Assembly: GCF_019308285.1 (NCBI RefSeq)
Contig: NZ_WWEM01000019.1
Location: 101,297-165,296, forward strand
Source: Flavobacterium quisquiliarum
GTDB lineage: Bacteria; Bacteroidota; Bacteroidia; Flavobacteriales; Flavobacteriaceae
Reading direction: 5' to 3'
DNA length: 64,000 bases
The translations under genes were made by a program, and so were the position numbers. How positions within the stretch are numbered: position 1 is the stretch's first letter; each line of letters begins with the position of its first letter. A model generated the notes under the pieces. It saw only the letters and a list, made by a program, of their open reading frames with translations. It had not been told where the DNA came from and made no database searches. This document shows positions 17,266 through 25,641 of the stretch, piece after piece.

Positions 17266-18912
17266 ATGACAAAAAAAATCAATCTTTTTGCCAACCTTAA
17301 ATCTGATTTTGCTTCAGGTTTAGTGGTTTTCTTGGTCGCTCTTCCATTGTGTTTAGGTATTGCAATGGCTTCTGGAGCACCATTATTTTCTGGAATAATC
17401 GCTGGTGTTGTGGGTGGTATCGTTGTTGGATATCTAAGTCAGTCACATATTAGTGTATCAGGTCCAGCAGCTGGGTTAACAGCTATTATTTTAACCGCTA
17501 TCACTGATTTAGGAGCTTTTGATGTTTTTTTAATGTCTGTTTTTATTGCTGGATTAATTCAATTAGCATTAGGATTTTTAAGAGCCGGAAGTATCTCAAA
17601 CTATTTTCCAACCAATGTAATTGAGGGAATGCTTGCTGGTATTGGGATTATCATTATCCTAAAACAAATACCGCATGCCTTTGGCTACGATGCAGATTAT
17701 GAAGGAGATCAGGCTTTTATTCAAAATGATGGAAGTAATTCTTTTTCATTTTTATTTGATGTTCTGAATCATATTCAATTAGGAGCTGTTGTAGTTACTT
17801 TGGTTTCGCTTACAATTTTGCTTTGCTGGGAAAGAGTTTCTTTTCTAAAAAGAATAAAATTAGTGCCAGGAGCTTTGGTTGCTGTTATAGTCGGAGTAGT
17901 TTTAAACGAAATATTTGTATCAACAGGAAGCACTTTGGCAATTGCAAAAGAACATTTGGTTTCTTTGCCAGTTCCAAAATCTTTTGATGATTTTAAATCA
18001 ATTATAATTATGCCAAACTTTGCATCGGTTACAAATCCGCAGGTTTGGGTAGTTGCCCTTACAATTGCCATTGTCGCTTCTATTGAAACACTTTTATGTA
18101 TTGAAGCTTCAGACCGAATGGATGTTCAAAAACGATATACTGATACCAATGTAGAACTTAGAGCGCAGGGTATTGGAAATGTTGTAAGTTCGCTTTTAGG
18201 AGGTCTTCCAATGACATCAGTTGTGGTGCGTTCGTCAGCCAATAATAATGCAGGAGCAAAATCAAAAATGTCTACCATTATTCATGGTGTGCTTTTATTA
18301 ATAAGTGTTTTATCTATCCCTATGATTTTGAACAAAATTCCATTGGCAACTTTGGCAACTGTTTTAATCTTGGTGGGATATAAACTAGCAAAACCAGCAA
18401 CCTTTATGCATTTCTGGAAAAAGGGTAAATACCAGTTTATCCCTTTTATTGCAACTTTGGTCTTTGTTGTTGCGACAGATTTGCTAAAAGGTGTTGCGTT
18501 GGGTATTATTATCAGTATCATTTTTGTTTTGAGAGGAAATCTTAAAAGAGCTTATAACTTCAAAAAAGAAGAATATGAAGACGGAGATGTGATTCATATT
18601 GATTTAGCGCAGGAAGTTTCATTTTTAAATAAAGCAGCCATCAAGCAAACTTTAAATGAAATACCCGAAAATTCAAAGGTTATAATTAATGCTCATGATA
18701 CAGAATATATTGCTCATGATGTTTTGGATTTAATTCGCGAATTCAAAGAAACCAGAGCCATTGATGAAAATATCAAAGTAAAACTAAAAGGCTTTAAAGA
18801 AGCTTATGAATTGGAGAATACGCCAGATAATAATAATCATGTTACAATCGAACATTATTATGATGTAGCGAAAAGAGAAGTAGTTCAAAAAGAAGTTGTT
18901 AAAGGAGAATAA
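17266..18912 (+). CDS. SulP-family anion (probably bicarbonate/sulfate) transporter
   Basis: A 548-residue SLC26/SulP transporter. The membrane core opens with SDFASGLVVFLVALPLCLGIAMASG and contains VSGPAAGLTAI; the C-terminal ~120 residues form a STAS domain (VIHIDLAQEVSFLNKAAIKQTL). The next gene is a beta-carbonic anhydrase, which favours bicarbonate as substrate. This pairing is common in bacteria, but the substrate is inferred. Confidence 0.85.
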   Translation: MTKKINLFANLKSDFASGLVVFLVALPLCLGIAMASGAPLFSGIIAGVVGGIVVGYLSQSHISVSGPAAGLTAIILTAITDLGAFDVFLMSVFIAGLIQLALGFLRAGSISNYFPTNVIEGMLAGIGIIIILKQIPHAFGYDADYEGDQAFIQNDGSNSFSFLFDVLNHIQLGAVVVTLVSLTILLCWERVSFLKRIKLVPGALVAVIVGVVLNEIFVSTGSTLAIAKEHLVSLPVPKSFDDFKSIIIMPNFASVTNPQVWVVALTIAIVASIETLLCIEASDRMDVQKRYTDTNVELRAQGIGNVVSSLLGGLPMTSVVVRSSANNNAGAKSKMSTIIHGVLLLISVLSIPMILNKIPLATLATVLILVGYKLAKPATFMHFWKKGKYQFIPFIATLVFVVATDLLKGVALGIIISIIFVLRGNLKRAYNFKKEEYEDGDVIHIDLAQEVSFLNKAAIKQTLNEIPENSKVIINAHDTEYIAHDVLDLIREFKETRAIDENIKVKLKGFKEAYELENTPDNNNHVTIEHYYDVAKREVVQKEVVKGE

Positions 18913-18941
18913 TTAAAATAAGACACTTTTAAGACAAAAGA

Positions 18942-18988
18942 AGTCTCAAAATTTAGGTAACTTTACCTCAAGTTCTTTTTTTGAGACT
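18942..18988 (+). terminator. Intercistronic hairpin between sulP and the carbonic anhydrase gene
   Basis: A 10-bp outer stem (AGTCTCAAAA with TTTTGAGACT) encloses a second stem (AGGTAA with TTACCT). There is no long T-run after it, so it may attenuate or protect mRNA rather than fully terminate. Confidence 0.5.
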
Positions 18989-19025
18989 ATTATAACTAAG
19001 AAATTACCACACAAAAAAGAAAAAA

Positions 19026-19661
19026 ATGAGAAAATTTTATGAGCAGTTATTAGAGAATAATAAAAAGTGGGTTGAAACTTCATTAGCAAAAGATCCAAAT
19101 TATTTTGCTGATTTGGCAAAAGGACAACAACCGCCATTATTATGGATTGGATGTTCTGACAGCCGTGTTCCTGCAAACGAAATTGTTGGTGCAAAACCAG
19201 GAGAAGTTTTCGTTCACCGTAACATTGCTAACATGGTTGTTCACTCTGATATGAACATGTTGAGTGTTTTGGATTATGCTGTAAATGTTTTGAAAATTAA
19301 ACATATTATCGTGTGCGGACATTACGGATGCGGTGGTGTTAAAGCTGCAATGGGACATCAGTCTGTTGGAATTATTGACAACTGGCTTCGTCATATTAAA
19401 GATGAATATCGTTTACATGATAAATATTTGAATTCAATTGAGAACGAAGAAGAGCGTTTTAATGCTTTTGTTGAAATCAATGCAAAAGAGCAGGTCTATA
19501 ACTTAGCAAAAACATCAATTGTTCAAAATGCTTGGAAAAACGGACAAGATTTAATGGTTCACGGCTGGGTTTACGGTTTAAATTCAGGTTTTGTAACTGA
19601 TTTGAATGTAACCATTAGTTCAAACGAAGAACTGGATTCAGTTTATCAATTAGATCTTTAA
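19026..19661 (+). CDS. can: Beta-class carbonic anhydrase
   Basis: 211 residues with the zinc ligands of beta-carbonic anhydrases: Cys and Asp/Arg dyad in WIGCSDSRVPANE (~residue 40-52) and His/Cys in CGHYGCGGVKAA (~98-109). It interconverts CO2 and bicarbonate in the cytoplasm. It follows the SulP gene after 113 nt containing a hairpin; joint action in carbon supply or pH balance is likely. Confidence 0.92.
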   Translation: MRKFYEQLLENNKKWVETSLAKDPNYFADLAKGQQPPLLWIGCSDSRVPANEIVGAKPGEVFVHRNIANMVVHSDMNMLSVLDYAVNVLKIKHIIVCGHYGCGGVKAAMGHQSVGIIDNWLRHIKDEYRLHDKYLNSIENEEERFNAFVEINAKEQVYNLAKTSIVQNAWKNGQDLMVHGWVYGLNSGFVTDLNVTISSNEELDSVYQLDL

Positions 19662-19675
19662 TAGATATAAAAAAG

Positions 19676-19698
19676 AAATCGCCTTATAAAGGCGATTT
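19676..19698. terminator. Bidirectional terminator
   Basis: A 10-bp stem (AAATCGCCTT with its complement), tight 3-nt loop and T-run between convergent genes. Confidence 0.85.
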
Positions 19699-19700
19699 TT

Positions 19701-20903
19701 TTATTCGTTTTCGTCTAAATTCTCATTAAATGCTGATGGAAGCATTGTTGGGATAAACTTGATTAATATCGGCAGTAACAAACTTCCTCCCGGAAGTAAA
19801 AATATAGTCAGAGATGGAATGGTTTTACAAATATCCAGAAGCTGTTTTTTGACTTTCTTCTTTTCTTTGGCATCCAAATCTCTTGTTGTAGAGTAAGCTA
19901 GTAAAACTACAAGCTCCTTACTCTGCATAATCTCCCTGATCAATCTGTTTTTATTTCTAACAATCAGTTTTATAACGCTATGCGTCATTTGGTCATAAAA
20001 ATGTTTAACCGGATTGGAATAATTAAAATAAGGGATTTTCTTTTTATGTGTTGTAATAAAAGTATTGGTTGTGTCCATGCTTTTCGTTACAAAATCATCA
20101 GGAACCCCCATTGTTGAGCCTAGAGCATATAAGAAATAAGATTCTTCATTTTCAACGACTCCATCACTCCATAAAGCCATTCCGGCCATGTCGATTAAAT
20201 AATATTGTTCCAGCCTGTTTTTGAAATAATCCAAATTTAAAGTCTCTAAAGTTTCTACTGTTACTTTTGAGAATTTTGAATATCGAATAGAGGCTTCAAA
20301 TAGTTTAATCAATAAGTCATCATGTTGTGATTTTACTGTTTTGGTTTTTAAAGCCAACCCAACGATCCCTAAAACAGTTTCTTCAATTCGTTTTAGATAT
20401 TTTTCTGGAATTTCTCCATGCTCTAAATATTGTCTGAAAGCCAAAGCATCAATAAACAATAGTGCGTTGGTGACCAAATGTGAGAAGTTTTTGCTGATGA
20501 TACTGTCATTTGTCTGTACTCTCTCGTCGATAATAGTTTCTAAAGAAAGGGAAGGAGTGTCTTTTGGCAATAAAATTTTAAACAGATTAAATCCCTCTGG
20601 GTTCATCTGTTTGTAAAACTTTAAAACTTCTGAAATAAAATGAGTCGGTTCTGAATTTCTTTTCTCTAAACAAAAAACATGATAGAGTGTATTGAGTAAG
20701 GCAACTTTAGAAATTTCGGTTTTAAACCAGCCTTTTATGGTAATTGGAATCTGGGAATCTATTGCAATAATATGGCCATAAATAAATCCCGTTTCTCTTA
20801 CTTTGTAGTAAAACGAATCTACTGTTTCAAAAGGAATCGCTTCTGAAAACTTCTGTTCACTAAAAAACTTATCGATCCAGCCTGGTGCTGATGGGTTAAT
20901 CAT
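19701..20903 (-). CDS. LETM1-related biofilm-associated protein family
   Basis: A 400-residue, largely helical protein. The C-terminus has KKQLLDICKTIPSLTIFLLPGGSLLLPILIKFIPTMLPSAF; the LPGGSLLLP core is shared with LETM1-like proteins of mitochondria, hence the family name used in flavobacteria. The middle has a TerB-like helical stretch (LWSDGVVENEESYFLYALG). One hydrophobic segment near the end could be membrane-associated. The function is not established. Confidence 0.65.
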   Translation of the reverse strand: MINPSAPGWIDKFFSEQKFSEAIPFETVDSFYYKVRETGFIYGHIIAIDSQIPITIKGWFKTEISKVALLNTLYHVFCLEKRNSEPTHFISEVLKFYKQMNPEGFNLFKILLPKDTPSLSLETIIDERVQTNDSIISKNFSHLVTNALLFIDALAFRQYLEHGEIPEKYLKRIEETVLGIVGLALKTKTVKSQHDDLLIKLFEASIRYSKFSKVTVETLETLNLDYFKNRLEQYYLIDMAGMALWSDGVVENEESYFLYALGSTMGVPDDFVTKSMDTTNTFITTHKKKIPYFNYSNPVKHFYDQMTHSVIKLIVRNKNRLIREIMQSKELVVLLAYSTTRDLDAKEKKKVKKQLLDICKTIPSLTIFLLPGGSLLLPILIKFIPTMLPSAFNENLDENE

Positions 20904-20964
20904 TGACTTAATTTTGCTGATGCAAAGCTATGTCTTTTTCTTGTTTTAGAATTCATTTAAAATG

Positions 20965-21002
20965 AAATAACCACTAGATTTTGTTAAAAATAGTGGTTAT
21001 TT
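20965..21002 (-). terminator. Terminator of the superoxide dismutase gene
   Basis: A 12-bp stem (AAATAACCACTA with its complement) just downstream of the minus-strand gene ending at 21013. Confidence 0.7.
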
Positions 21003-21012
21003 ATGATTTTTC

Positions 21013-21540
21013 TTATTTGATGATTCCTGCACAGGCAACTCTTCCACCGGCATCTCCAGTTGGCTGGGTTGTAAAGTCATCTTTTCCTGCGTGCACAATT
21101 AGACCTTTTCCAAGAATATCTTTGTTGCTGTCTCCGCATCCAATACACCATTCATCTGTAGTCAGCGTAATTGATCCGTTACCTTTTTCATCAGCGGTAA
21201 AGTTTCCGATATCTCCTTTATGATATTCTCCAACTCCCCATTTTCCATGTTTTTTGAAAGTAGGATTCCAGTGTCCACCAGCTGAACTTCCATCGGCAGC
21301 ACTACAATCTGCTTTTTCATGAATGTGAATAGCATGTACTCCAGGCTGTAACCCTGTTATTTTTGCAGTGACAGTAACTTTACCATTTTTTTCTGTAAAA
21401 ACAGCTGTTCCGCCAACTTTGCTATTGCTTTTTGGTTCTAGAGCAACAGTTAGAGTTTTTGCGTCATTTGATTTGTTATTTGTCTTACAGCCAACGATTA
21501 AAGCTGTAATTATAGCGAAAGAAACGATTAGTTTTTTCAT
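21013..21540 (-). CDS. sodC: Cu/Zn superoxide dismutase-family lipoprotein
   Basis: 175 residues with a lipoprotein signal (MKKLIVSFAIITALIVGCKT). The Cu ligands appear in HAIHIHEKADCS, the Zn-loop His/Asp in GGHWNPTFKKHGKWGVGEYHKGD and the last Cu His in GLIVHAGKDD; two further cysteines could form the usual disulfide. Predicted to dismutate superoxide at the cell envelope. The ATG at 21540 is preferred over one four codons upstream because it begins the signal peptide. Confidence 0.88.
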   Translation of the reverse strand: MKKLIVSFAIITALIVGCKTNNKSNDAKTLTVALEPKSNSKVGGTAVFTEKNGKVTVTAKITGLQPGVHAIHIHEKADCSAADGSSAGGHWNPTFKKHGKWGVGEYHKGDIGNFTADEKGNGSITLTTDEWCIGCGDSNKDILGKGLIVHAGKDDFTTQPTGDAGGRVACAGIIK

Positions 21541-21754
21541 ATTTACGGGCATTTTTAATTAAAGATTAAGTAAATTTAACATAAAATAACGGAATACTTT
21601 AACTCTAAAAGTTAAAAAAAAGTCAAACTATACGTTATAATTTAATATCGATTGAGCACAAAACCCAAAAAAAATGCTTAAATTCGTTATGGTTTCATTG
21701 TTCTTTTTTAGAAGCCATACTTTTCTAATTCATTCATTTTTAATATTTAAAGTC

Positions 21755-22192
21755 ATGATGAAAAAGATTTTTACTCTCGTTTTCTTAAGTTCTATATTGC
21801 TTTCTTGCAATACTGCTAAAAGTAAAAAAAGTGACAATGTTTCAAAACTTGACGGCACTTGGGAACTGAATTATATTACCGGCCCAAGAATTACCTTTGA
21901 CGGCCTATTTCCTAATAAAAAACCAACAATCGTTTTTAATACAAAAGAAAATCAGGTTTCAGGAAACAACAGTTGTAATAACTATACAGGGAAACTTGTT
22001 GTCGATGGAAACAAAATTGATTTTACACAGCCAATGGCAGTTACTAAAATGATGTGTCTGGATGGCGGTCAAGGAGAAACAACCTATATGAAAACGCTTC
22101 AAAAAATAACTTCTTACGATATTACAGATGATGGTAAGACTTTAAATTTTATTTCTGGAGATATTGCAATGATGCGCTTTACTAAAAAATAG
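21755..22192 (+). CDS. META-domain lipoprotein
   Basis: 146 residues from the chosen ATG at 21755. A lipobox (SSILLSCN) is followed by a META/HslJ-like domain with LDGTWELNYI, NQVSGNNSCNNYTGKLVVDG and MAVTKMMCLDGGQGE. Family members such as HslJ are outer-membrane or periplasmic proteins linked to stress, with no enzymatic role known. The frame runs 27 codons further upstream, but that part breaks the signal peptide. It is 4 nt upstream of the next gene. Confidence 0.75.
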   Translation: MMKKIFTLVFLSSILLSCNTAKSKKSDNVSKLDGTWELNYITGPRITFDGLFPNKKPTIVFNTKENQVSGNNSCNNYTGKLVVDGNKIDFTQPMAVTKMMCLDGGQGETTYMKTLQKITSYDITDDGKTLNFISGDIAMMRFTKK

Positions 22193-22196
22193 TATT

Positions 22197-22712
22197 ATGA
22201 AAACGAAACTATCTATTTTGATGTTATTTTTGGCTTTAAGCTTATCTGTTGCAGCACAGGAAAAAACAAAAAAAGAGCTTAAGCAGGAAAGAGAACTCGA
22301 AAAACAAAAAGAGGTGCAATCACTTTTAGATACTCAAAATTTTGTTTTTGAAGCACAGAAAGTTACGCCACAAGGTGGTAGATTGATACAATTGGATTAC
22401 AATACTTATTTTCTAAAATTTAATACCGAAAATACCACTTGTGATCTTCCTTTTTTCGGTCGCGGTTATAATGTAGGATATAATAGTGATGGAGGCATTA
22501 AGTTCGAAGGAAAACCGGAAAACATTAAAATTGAGAATAAAAAGAAAAGCACAATTCTAAAGGCGACGGTTCGAGGCAAGAATGATGTTTATGATTTGTT
22601 TTTTACCATTTTCTTTAACGGAACAGCTACACTCAATGTGAATAGTAATAATAGAGCCCCAATTTATTATGATGGATTAATAAGTGCTCCAAAAAAAGAA
22701 GTAAGTAAATAA
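22197..22712 (+). CDS. DUF4251-family exported protein
   Basis: 171 residues with a signal peptide (LALSLSVAAQ) and a domain resembling DUF4251: FVFEAQKVTPQGGRLIQLDYNTYFLKF and LPFFGRGYNVGYNSDGGIKFEG. This family is found only in Bacteroidetes and has no assigned function. It follows the META gene by 4 nt, so they form an operon. Confidence 0.7.
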   Translation: MKTKLSILMLFLALSLSVAAQEKTKKELKQERELEKQKEVQSLLDTQNFVFEAQKVTPQGGRLIQLDYNTYFLKFNTENTTCDLPFFGRGYNVGYNSDGGIKFEGKPENIKIENKKKSTILKATVRGKNDVYDLFFTIFFNGTATLNVNSNNRAPIYYDGLISAPKKEVSK

Positions 22713-22754
22713 TGTAAAAACAATATAAATGTGCCTTAACTTCTTTGTTTTTAT

Positions 22755-23679
22755 ATGATAAAAAGAATTTTTAGGTTATTGGAGAAAAAAAGGCAAATCG
22801 GTTTGCTTTTCTTTTACGGAATATTTACATCTTATGCCCAGGATTTGGAACCAAGGGTTTATGCTAACGTTCCTAAAGATTTAAATGTAATTGCTGCAGG
22901 TTATCTTTTCATGAACGGAAATGTACTTACAGATCCGTCGCTACCTATTACGGATTTTACACTTCATAGTCACAATCTAGCTATTAATTATATAAGGACA
23001 TTTGGCTTGTCCAATAAACTGGCTCGTGTACAGGTTTCACTTCCTTATACTTTTATGGATGGCTCACAAACTAGAATAAACGGAGATGTTTTGACGGGCT
23101 CCCGAACTGGTTTCGCAGATATGAAAATCAGATTCGGAATCAATCTTTTGGGCTCGCCAGCTCTTGATAAATCAGAGTTTAGAAATTTTGAACAGAAAAC
23201 TATTCTGGGAGTCAGTTTAGTAACTTCGGTGCCAACTGGAAAATATTATGACGATAAACAAGTAAATATAGGTACAAATCGTTGGGGATTTAAACTGGAA
23301 ATTGGAGTTTCTAAACGTTTTGCCCATTTGTATGCTGAAGCTTATGCAGGAATTTGGTTTTATACAGATAATAATGACTTTATGGGAAAAAAGTTGGAGC
23401 AGAAATCAACTTACAGTCTTCAGGCTCATGCAAGTTATTATTTCAAAAATCAAATGTGGGTTGGATTTAATACGAATTGGTTTTTTGGAGGAAAAACAAT
23501 AACCGATGGTGTTGCTGATGATAGCCAGATTGATAATTGGCGAGTAGGAGGGACATTTTCTACGCCTATTGCAAAAGAAAGGTCAGTCAGTTAGATTGCA
23601 ATATCATGTTGGAGCTTACACTAATAACGGACTTAATTATTACGCTTTATCTCTCGCATATCAATATTCATTTTTTTAG
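22755..23679 (+). pseudogene. Outer-membrane beta-barrel (phenol-pathway MetA-like), frameshifted near the end
   Basis: The frame encodes 279 residues: a signal peptide followed by barrel strands, in the style of transporter proteins of the MetA-pathway family. It stops early at 23594. A one-base surplus in the A-rich stretch at 23574-23580 explains this: in the next frame 33 more residues continue the last strands (VRLQYHVGAYTNNGLNYY, then LSLAYQYSFF) and end in Phe at 23679, the usual outer-membrane C-terminus. Recent mutation or sequencing error cannot be told apart here. Confidence 0.65.
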
Positions 23680-23709
23680 TTTGATAAGTTTTAATGTGTT
23701 AAAAATCAG

Positions 23710-23717
23710 TATATTTG
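23710..23717 (+). promoter_or_regulatory. Promoter -7 box
   Basis: TATATTTG, 43 nt ahead of the ATG at 23761; no clear -33 element. Confidence 0.5.
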
Positions 23718-23760
23718 AGTAATGCATATTATTTTTTAAAACAAATTAAAAATTAGAACT

Positions 23761-24243
23761 ATGAAAAAATTAAGTCTTATTCTTATTATGGCCCTTGCCT
23801 CATTTTCATCTTATGCACAATCTTCTTTTAAAGAGGATGTAGATGTTTTACAAAGTGTTTACGGAAAATCGAAAAGTGAGCTGGTAAAACAGTATATGAA
23901 TCTTTCAGATGCGCAATCTACGGCTTTTGCTAAAGTTTACGATGATTATGAAACACAGCGAAAAGCATTAGGTCAGACCAAATTTCAATTAATAAATGAT
24001 TATGCCGCCAATTATGAAACTCTGACTGATGCTAAAGCAGATGAATTGGCGAAAGGAACTTTAAAAAATCATATTGCTTATGAAAAACTTTACTGTAAAA
24101 CCTATTCAAAAGCTAAAAAAGCGATAGGGGCAATTAATGCTGCAAAGTTCATTCAATTAGAAGTTTATTTGCAGACTATTATTAGAAGCGAAATATTAGA
24201 GGCTATTCCGTTTATCGGAGAATTAGACAAATCAAAAGTTTAA
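23761..24243 (+). CDS. Exported helical protein, function unknown
   Basis: 160 residues with a signal peptide ending near FSSYAQ and an all-helical body (KSELVKQYMNLSDAQSTAFAKVYDDYETQRKAL) with the spacing of Spy/CpxP-like helical hairpins, though no LTxxQ motif is clear. Probably periplasmic. Ends at a strong terminator shared with the chitinase gene. Confidence 0.6.
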   Translation: MKKLSLILIMALASFSSYAQSSFKEDVDVLQSVYGKSKSELVKQYMNLSDAQSTAFAKVYDDYETQRKALGQTKFQLINDYAANYETLTDAKADELAKGTLKNHIAYEKLYCKTYSKAKKAIGAINAAKFIQLEVYLQTIIRSEILEAIPFIGELDKSKV

Positions 24244-24270
24244 TAAAATTTTACTATTGTATAAAACAGA

Positions 24271-24301
24271 AAAAGGCAGTTATTTCAAATAACTGCCTTT
24301 T
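24271..24301. terminator. Bidirectional terminator
   Basis: A stem of at least 12 bp (AAAAGGCAGTTA with its complement) with A and T runs on either side, between convergent genes. Confidence 0.85.
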
Positions 24302-24320
24302 TTTGTACTCTAAAACTAAG

Positions 24321-25415
24321 TTATTTAGCTGTTTTTACTTTGTAAATTTCGTTTACCATTCCGTCACGGAAACTGTCTAAAGTAAGTTCCCAAAACATGA
24401 TACCACCTAATTTTTTAGCTTTTACATATTCTGCTTTAGCTTTGATCGATTTAAGATCATCAGATGTTGCAAAAGTTTTAGTTGAAGCGTTGTACCAGTA
24501 AGGTGCTTTTGCTTTATCATCCCAGAAATATTTCCAGCCGTTTGGTTCTGTATAAGTTTTGCTGTAATCTTTAAAGTTAACGCCTTCAACGTGTTTTCCT
24601 GCCTGATATAATCCATTGTTAATGTTTTCAACATTAATCCATTGTCTAGTATAGAAAGCACCACCAATTACTAATTTCTCAGCCGGTACGCCTTGTTTTA
24701 ATAAAAATTCAACAGCACGGTCTGTAGATTCTTCTTTTGGATTTGTACTGTACAATGGAGTATGATGTCCTGTAACCTGAGAATATCCGTTTACTAAATC
24801 ATAACTCATAATATTGATGCGGTTTACTAATGTCGTAACTGCTTTCCAATCTATAGATTCGTCTAAATATTTTTGGAAACCACCAGCAGCAAAACTCAAT
24901 TCGTATTTTTTTCCTAGCGTAGTACGTAAGATTTTAACCAATTCAGTGAAGTTAGGTTTGTCAACCGCTTGGTATAAATGACCAGGAAGTCCTTCGATTG
25001 CAGGATATTCCCAATCTAAATCTAAACCGTCTACTTTATAAGAATCACTTAATTCTTTTACCGATTTTGCAAATTTTAAGCGGCCTTCAGCAGTAGAAAA
25101 AGCAGCTGAACAAGGTTCACAGCCGCCCCATCCGCCTAGAGATACAATAATTTTTAATTGCGGATTCTTAGCTTTTAAAGAAACTAAATGTTTAATTGTA
25201 ATGGAATCTTTAGGAGAATCAACAGTCAATTTTCCATCTTTTAAATGGCAGAAACTAAAAATAATTTGATTTAGTTTGCCAACTTCATATTGGTCAATAA
25301 GTTGAGAATCGCCTGTATAATAGGCAATAATATCCATTTTTTTATTTTTTTGTGCAAAGGTATTGGAGATGCTAATGCACATTAATGCTAATGTAATAAG
25401 GGTAATTCGTTTCAT
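24321..25415 (-). CDS. Glycoside hydrolase family 18 chitinase
   Basis: 364 residues: signal peptide (to about FAQ), then a GH18 TIM barrel with the substrate-strand motif SLGGWGG (92-98) and the catalytic DGLDLDWE (129-136, Glu136 the acid). The end has GGIMFWELTLD. No carbohydrate-binding module or type-IX sorting domain is present, so it is likely periplasmic or surface-linked by other means. Predicted to cut chitin or GlcNAc-containing chains. Confidence 0.9.
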   Translation of the reverse strand: MKRITLITLALMCISISNTFAQKNKKMDIIAYYTGDSQLIDQYEVGKLNQIIFSFCHLKDGKLTVDSPKDSITIKHLVSLKAKNPQLKIIVSLGGWGGCEPCSAAFSTAEGRLKFAKSVKELSDSYKVDGLDLDWEYPAIEGLPGHLYQAVDKPNFTELVKILRTTLGKKYELSFAAGGFQKYLDESIDWKAVTTLVNRINIMSYDLVNGYSQVTGHHTPLYSTNPKEESTDRAVEFLLKQGVPAEKLVIGGAFYTRQWINVENINNGLYQAGKHVEGVNFKDYSKTYTEPNGWKYFWDDKAKAPYWYNASTKTFATSDDLKSIKAKAEYVKAKKLGGIMFWELTLDSFRDGMVNEIYKVKTAK

Positions 25416-25576
25416 TTTTTTGTTTTTAGCGTTTTTGGAATGCTAAATATACTGCAATACGTTCAATAATTAATCGTTTATATAGATCAAAAAATCAATT
25501 TTAACGAAAATTTTGCAAATAGTTGCAAAAATATTGCGTGCATTTGTTCTTTTGTTTTTTTGATAAAATAAAAAAT

Positions 25577-25608
25577 AAACCCGCGTAGTTTCGGACTTGC
25601 GCGGGTTT
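25577..25608 (-). terminator. Terminator of the beta-oxidation operon
   Basis: A 9-bp GC-rich stem (AAACCCGCG with its complement) downstream of the acyl-CoA dehydrogenase gene. Confidence 0.75.
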
Positions 25609-25641
25609 AAACAAATTAAAAAGCTAAAAACTATTTTGTAA

